A stretch of DNA of 34,965 nt from Burkholderiaceae bacterium 16 (GTDB lineage: Bacteria > Pseudomonadota > Gammaproteobacteria > Burkholderiales > Burkholderiaceae), in the NCBI GenBank assembly GCA_000955785.1, contig JYOD01000126.1:11170-46134 (forward strand), written 5' to 3'. Below are positions 32,748 to 34,965 of this stretch, in pieces (positions within the stretch are counted from its first letter, which is position 1; each line of letters begins with the position of its first letter). The position numbers and the translations under genes were made by a program. The notes under the pieces were generated by a model, which ran no database searches, had not been told where the DNA came from, and worked only from the letters and a program-made list of their open reading frames with translations.

Positions 32748-33668
32748 CTAGAAGGCGGCATTCCGAATTTCCTCGATGAGGGTTGCATGCGTTTCCCAGG
32801 GTAGGCGGTCCACACTCATGAGAAGACGTCCCGGCTTATCCACTCTGCTGTCGTCTATGGCTTGCCCGACTTCCACTGCCGATTTAAGTACGCTCAAATC
32901 GAAGTCTCTGTGCAAATATTTAAGGAAAAGATGCCTTCGTTCTTGGTCCAGTGCAGCCAACGCCGCGACCAACCCGTAGCCACCCCAAGTAGAAACACCT
33001 GCGACGATTAGGTAGTCGGCGGGTACGGTTGCGGCAATGAGATGCCCATTGGGAATGTCTTTGTCAATAATCTCTTTCGGGAGCGAACCCATCCCAATCT
33101 CATTGCCTCCGTCACCGATGCCGATGGTGACCCACGGGCGCTGCCATCCGTGTTCTTCAAATAGAAGGTGCAGGGGTGCAGTAACTTCTGTCATGTCCCA
33201 CCCATGTTCCCGATGTGGCTTTCCGTCGGACCCAGGCGACACTCGCTCGATGGCAACCAAATGCGTAAGCGGGTGATCCCCCGATTCCAATCGGTTTCGA
33301 AGGCTCCGAACCGAGTCCTCGCTGACAGCTGCAACGACCAGGTCAACCTTCTCAGGAATCACCCTGAGCGCAGCCCAAACAGCCTTTGCGCATGGAGCAT
33401 CCGTGATGACGGTCACCTTGATACCCGCGGCAGATAGTGCGGCCGCCAGATGCGCGGTTCCGCCAAGGCCATCGGTCTCTGGCGAAGGGGGCTCCGCGTG
33501 CTCAATAAAGAACCCTGTCACAATCCCCACGTGGGGCTTTCCGGTTGCAAGGATGGAAGCGGTCGCAGCTTCAAGACTACCCCGAGCATGGCCCACCATT
33601 CTGCTGATGTCACGTCGGACTGAACGGCCGACAATGTCCTCAATCTTTGAAACAAGCGCTTTAGTCAT
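32748..33668 (-). CDS. D-glutamate cyclase family (DUF4392)
   Basis: This 306-residue protein matches the DUF4392 domain of D-glutamate cyclase, the enzyme that turns D-glutamate into 5-oxo-D-proline. Visible signatures are GIVTGFFIEHAEPPSPETDG with LGGTAHLAAALSAAG, VAIERVSPGSDGK, and GIGDGGNEIGMGSL (about 183-196), the most characteristic motif. No membrane segment is seen. It is the first gene of the minus-strand unit, divergent from the LysR gene. In bacteria this domain is known from genome context near D-amino-acid and oxoproline metabolism; the real substrate may be another D-amino acid. Confidence 0.88.
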   Translation of the reverse strand: MTKALVSKIEDIVGRSVRRDISRMVGHARGSLEAATASILATGKPHVGIVTGFFIEHAEPPSPETDGLGGTAHLAAALSAAGIKVTVITDAPCAKAVWAALRVIPEKVDLVVAAVSEDSVRSLRNRLESGDHPLTHLVAIERVSPGSDGKPHREHGWDMTEVTAPLHLLFEEHGWQRPWVTIGIGDGGNEIGMGSLPKEIIDKDIPNGHLIAATVPADYLIVAGVSTWGGYGLVAALAALDQERRHLFLKYLHRDFDLSVLKSAVEVGQAIDDSRVDKPGRLLMSVDRLPWETHATLIEEIRNAAF

Positions 33669-34026
33669 ACACTCAATACCCTCATGTCTTCACGAAATAA
33701 ATACCTCGCTCACAGCTGCCGTGCGGCATTAACCGAATGTCGGATGTTTTATTCTCGAAAATACGACGCATCTGTTCGGCGAGAAGAGAGCTCATCCCAG
33801 CAATATGCAGTTCCGGGTGAGCCTTTTTGTGCACCCAGGAATTATAATCTGCCAAGAAGTTGCGCGGTTCAAGATGGTTTCTAACAAGCGGCTAATACGT
33901 CCGAGAATTCGTTTAAGTTGTGAGTTCCAGGTCAGTGTATTAACAGCTTTCTTCACCGTCTATCGATAAATTGTTATCATATCCATCAACCGCACTAATG
34001 AATCTTGGGTATCGGAGGAGGCAGTC
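33669..34026. promoter_or_regulatory. Divergent promoter region between the D-amino-acid unit and the LysR gene
   Basis: This 358-base intergenic region is A+T-rich and has no gene. GATAA-ATTG-TTATC at 33965-33978 is a short perfect palindrome within an ATCGATAAATTGTTATCAT context, a T-N11-A-like LysR box, about 49 bases before the regulator start. GGAGGAG at 34014-34020 is the ribosome binding site of the LysR gene. LTTRs commonly control the divergent operon from such a site. Confidence 0.5.
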
Positions 34027-34965
34027 GTGCTAGTCGAATTAAAAACCTTCTTAGCTATCGTCCGTATGGGGACGTTTGACAAGGCCGGAGAAGCAATAGG
34101 GTTAACCCAGGGGGCGGTGAGCGCTCAAATTCGCCGCTTGGAAGAGGAGTTAGGGAAACCCCTATTTGACCGGGTGGGGCGACGATCTGTGCTCAGCGAA
34201 TTCGGCAGACAAATGCTTCCGCGAATCGAGGATGCTGTTCAAGCAGTTCTGCGCCTGAAAGTTGGAAGCCCCGATCTGAGTGATGCCCGATTAATGACGT
34301 TTGGGGCTATCTACTCACAATCCGGGTGGCTGATGCGCGCGCTTGCCGACGTGCGGCAGCTCCATCCAGGAACCTGCTTTCGGGTACTGCCGGGCTCTTC
34401 GCATAACTTGGTTGAACAAGTGGACGCGGGAACCCTCGAGTTTGCCATCATTGTTCAACCCTCATATCAACTCCCCGTGGAGTTGCAATGGGCCCCGTTG
34501 GCACTTGAACCCTATGTTCTCCTAGTGCCCGAACGATGCAAGGAGATGGAATGCTTGGAGATACTGCAGGGTGAGCCTTTTATACGTTACTACGGCCAGT
34601 CCTTCGGCGGTCGCAAGGTAGACAAGTTTCTGCAGCAACACAATGTATATGTTAATCAAGTACTGGAGTCCGACGACATCTACGGGTTGGCCGCTGCAGT
34701 ATCCGCAGGAATTGGGGTTGCCATTGCGCCAGCTATTGAAGCGTTGATTCCACTTCCTCCGGGAGTAAAAGCCATTTCTTTAGAAAAATACACTCTCCCC
34801 CGGGAGATAGGCATAGTGTATAAAAGCGACTGGCAAAGCGGCCCTCTTGTTGAGGCCGTATTTACGGCTCTTCGAGCATCCGCTTTGAGAGCCGCACGCA
34901 AGACATGGCGCTATCTTGGCCAAGCCGATGTCGCCCCCCGGGGACCCAATCCACCCAAGATAAGC
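34027..34965 (+). CDS. LysR-family transcriptional regulator (3' end not reached)
   Basis: Start GTG 34027 with GGAGGAG six bases ahead gives MLVELKTFLAIVRMGTFDKA, then LTQGAVSAQIRRLEEELGK, the LTTR winged HTH in residues 1-60. The effector-binding domain follows (LMTFGAIYSQSGWLMRALAD; LEFAIIVQPS; AAAVSAGIGVAIAPA). At least 313 residues are open to the window edge; LTTRs are about 300, so only a short tail is missing. Divergent placement next to the D-glutamate cyclase gene makes it the probable regulator of that unit. Codon use is more A+T-rich than in the left-hand LysR gene. Confidence 0.9.
   Translation, partial: MLVELKTFLAIVRMGTFDKAGEAIGLTQGAVSAQIRRLEEELGKPLFDRVGRRSVLSEFGRQMLPRIEDAVQAVLRLKVGSPDLSDARLMTFGAIYSQSGWLMRALADVRQLHPGTCFRVLPGSSHNLVEQVDAGTLEFAIIVQPSYQLPVELQWAPLALEPYVLLVPERCKEMECLEILQGEPFIRYYGQSFGGRKVDKFLQQHNVYVNQVLESDDIYGLAAAVSAGIGVAIAPAIEALIPLPPGVKAISLEKYTLPREIGIVYKSDWQSGPLVEAVFTALRASALRAARKTWRYLGQADVAPRGPNPPKIS

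Overview
The window reads as a piece of accessory DNA from a GC-rich betaproteobacterium of the Burkholderiaceae, most like Cupriavidus or Ralstonia. The evidence is the solitary Bug-type tripartite-tricarboxylate receptor, the LysR regulators, the H-NS-family and KfrA-like remnants, a Pseudomonas-order LigD and DUF4158-type Tn3 transposases. The many broken genes, plasmid-type remnants and inverted repeats suggest a megaplasmid or an integrated plasmid/genomic island. No rRNA, tRNA or CRISPR array was seen.

Layout. 1-1.6 kb: an AbiEi/AbiEii toxin-antitoxin pair, with the toxin running off the left edge. 2.0-7.6 kb: a catabolic block of Bug receptor, N-acyl-D-amino-acid deacylase, secreted amidase and LysR regulator. 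7.6-9.7 kb: a 5'-truncated class III aminotransferase, an FRG-domain protein and an unknown small protein. 9.8-10.35 kb: an A+T-rich non-coding segment with three iteron-like repeats and several palindromes, a candidate plasmid replication or control region. 10.3-11.9 kb: a broken H-NS-family gene, then a second toxin-antitoxin pair (Xre-type antitoxin plus AbiEii-like nucleotidyltransferase). 12-13.1 kb: poorly coding DNA with a small membrane protein and a Bug receptor remnant.

13.2-15.8 kb: a two-gene unit of a BioF-like alpha-oxoamine synthase and a cytochrome P450. 16.1-19.9 kb: a KfrA-like pseudogene with two stops, a frameshifted DUF2188 gene, an intact LigD and a small protein. 20.1-23.6 kb: a Tn3-family element whose transposase is cut by one TGA codon. 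23.6-27.5 kb: a graveyard of an MFS fragment with an amber stop, a frameshifted endonuclease III gene, intact-looking THEP1 NTPase and VOC genes, a second degraded Tn3 transposase and an SRPBCC fragment, interspersed with solo copies of the Tn3 end repeat. 27.5-28.6 kb: a large palindrome, a GC hairpin and a PilV-like N-terminal fragment.

28.6-35 kb: a visibly more A+T-rich, intact gene set that looks like one metabolic unit. A minus-strand run of D-glutamate cyclase, DapA-family lyase/aldolase, a PLP- and probably metal-dependent D-amino-acid dehydratase/aldolase, RidA and an ACS-type MFS importer is divergent from a LysR regulator that runs off the right edge. I infer a D-amino-acid (or beta-hydroxy-D-amino-acid) uptake and breakdown system. 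This is the most interesting candidate for an undescribed pathway. The left-hand deacylase block also handles D-amino-acid derivatives, so the two could be functionally related.
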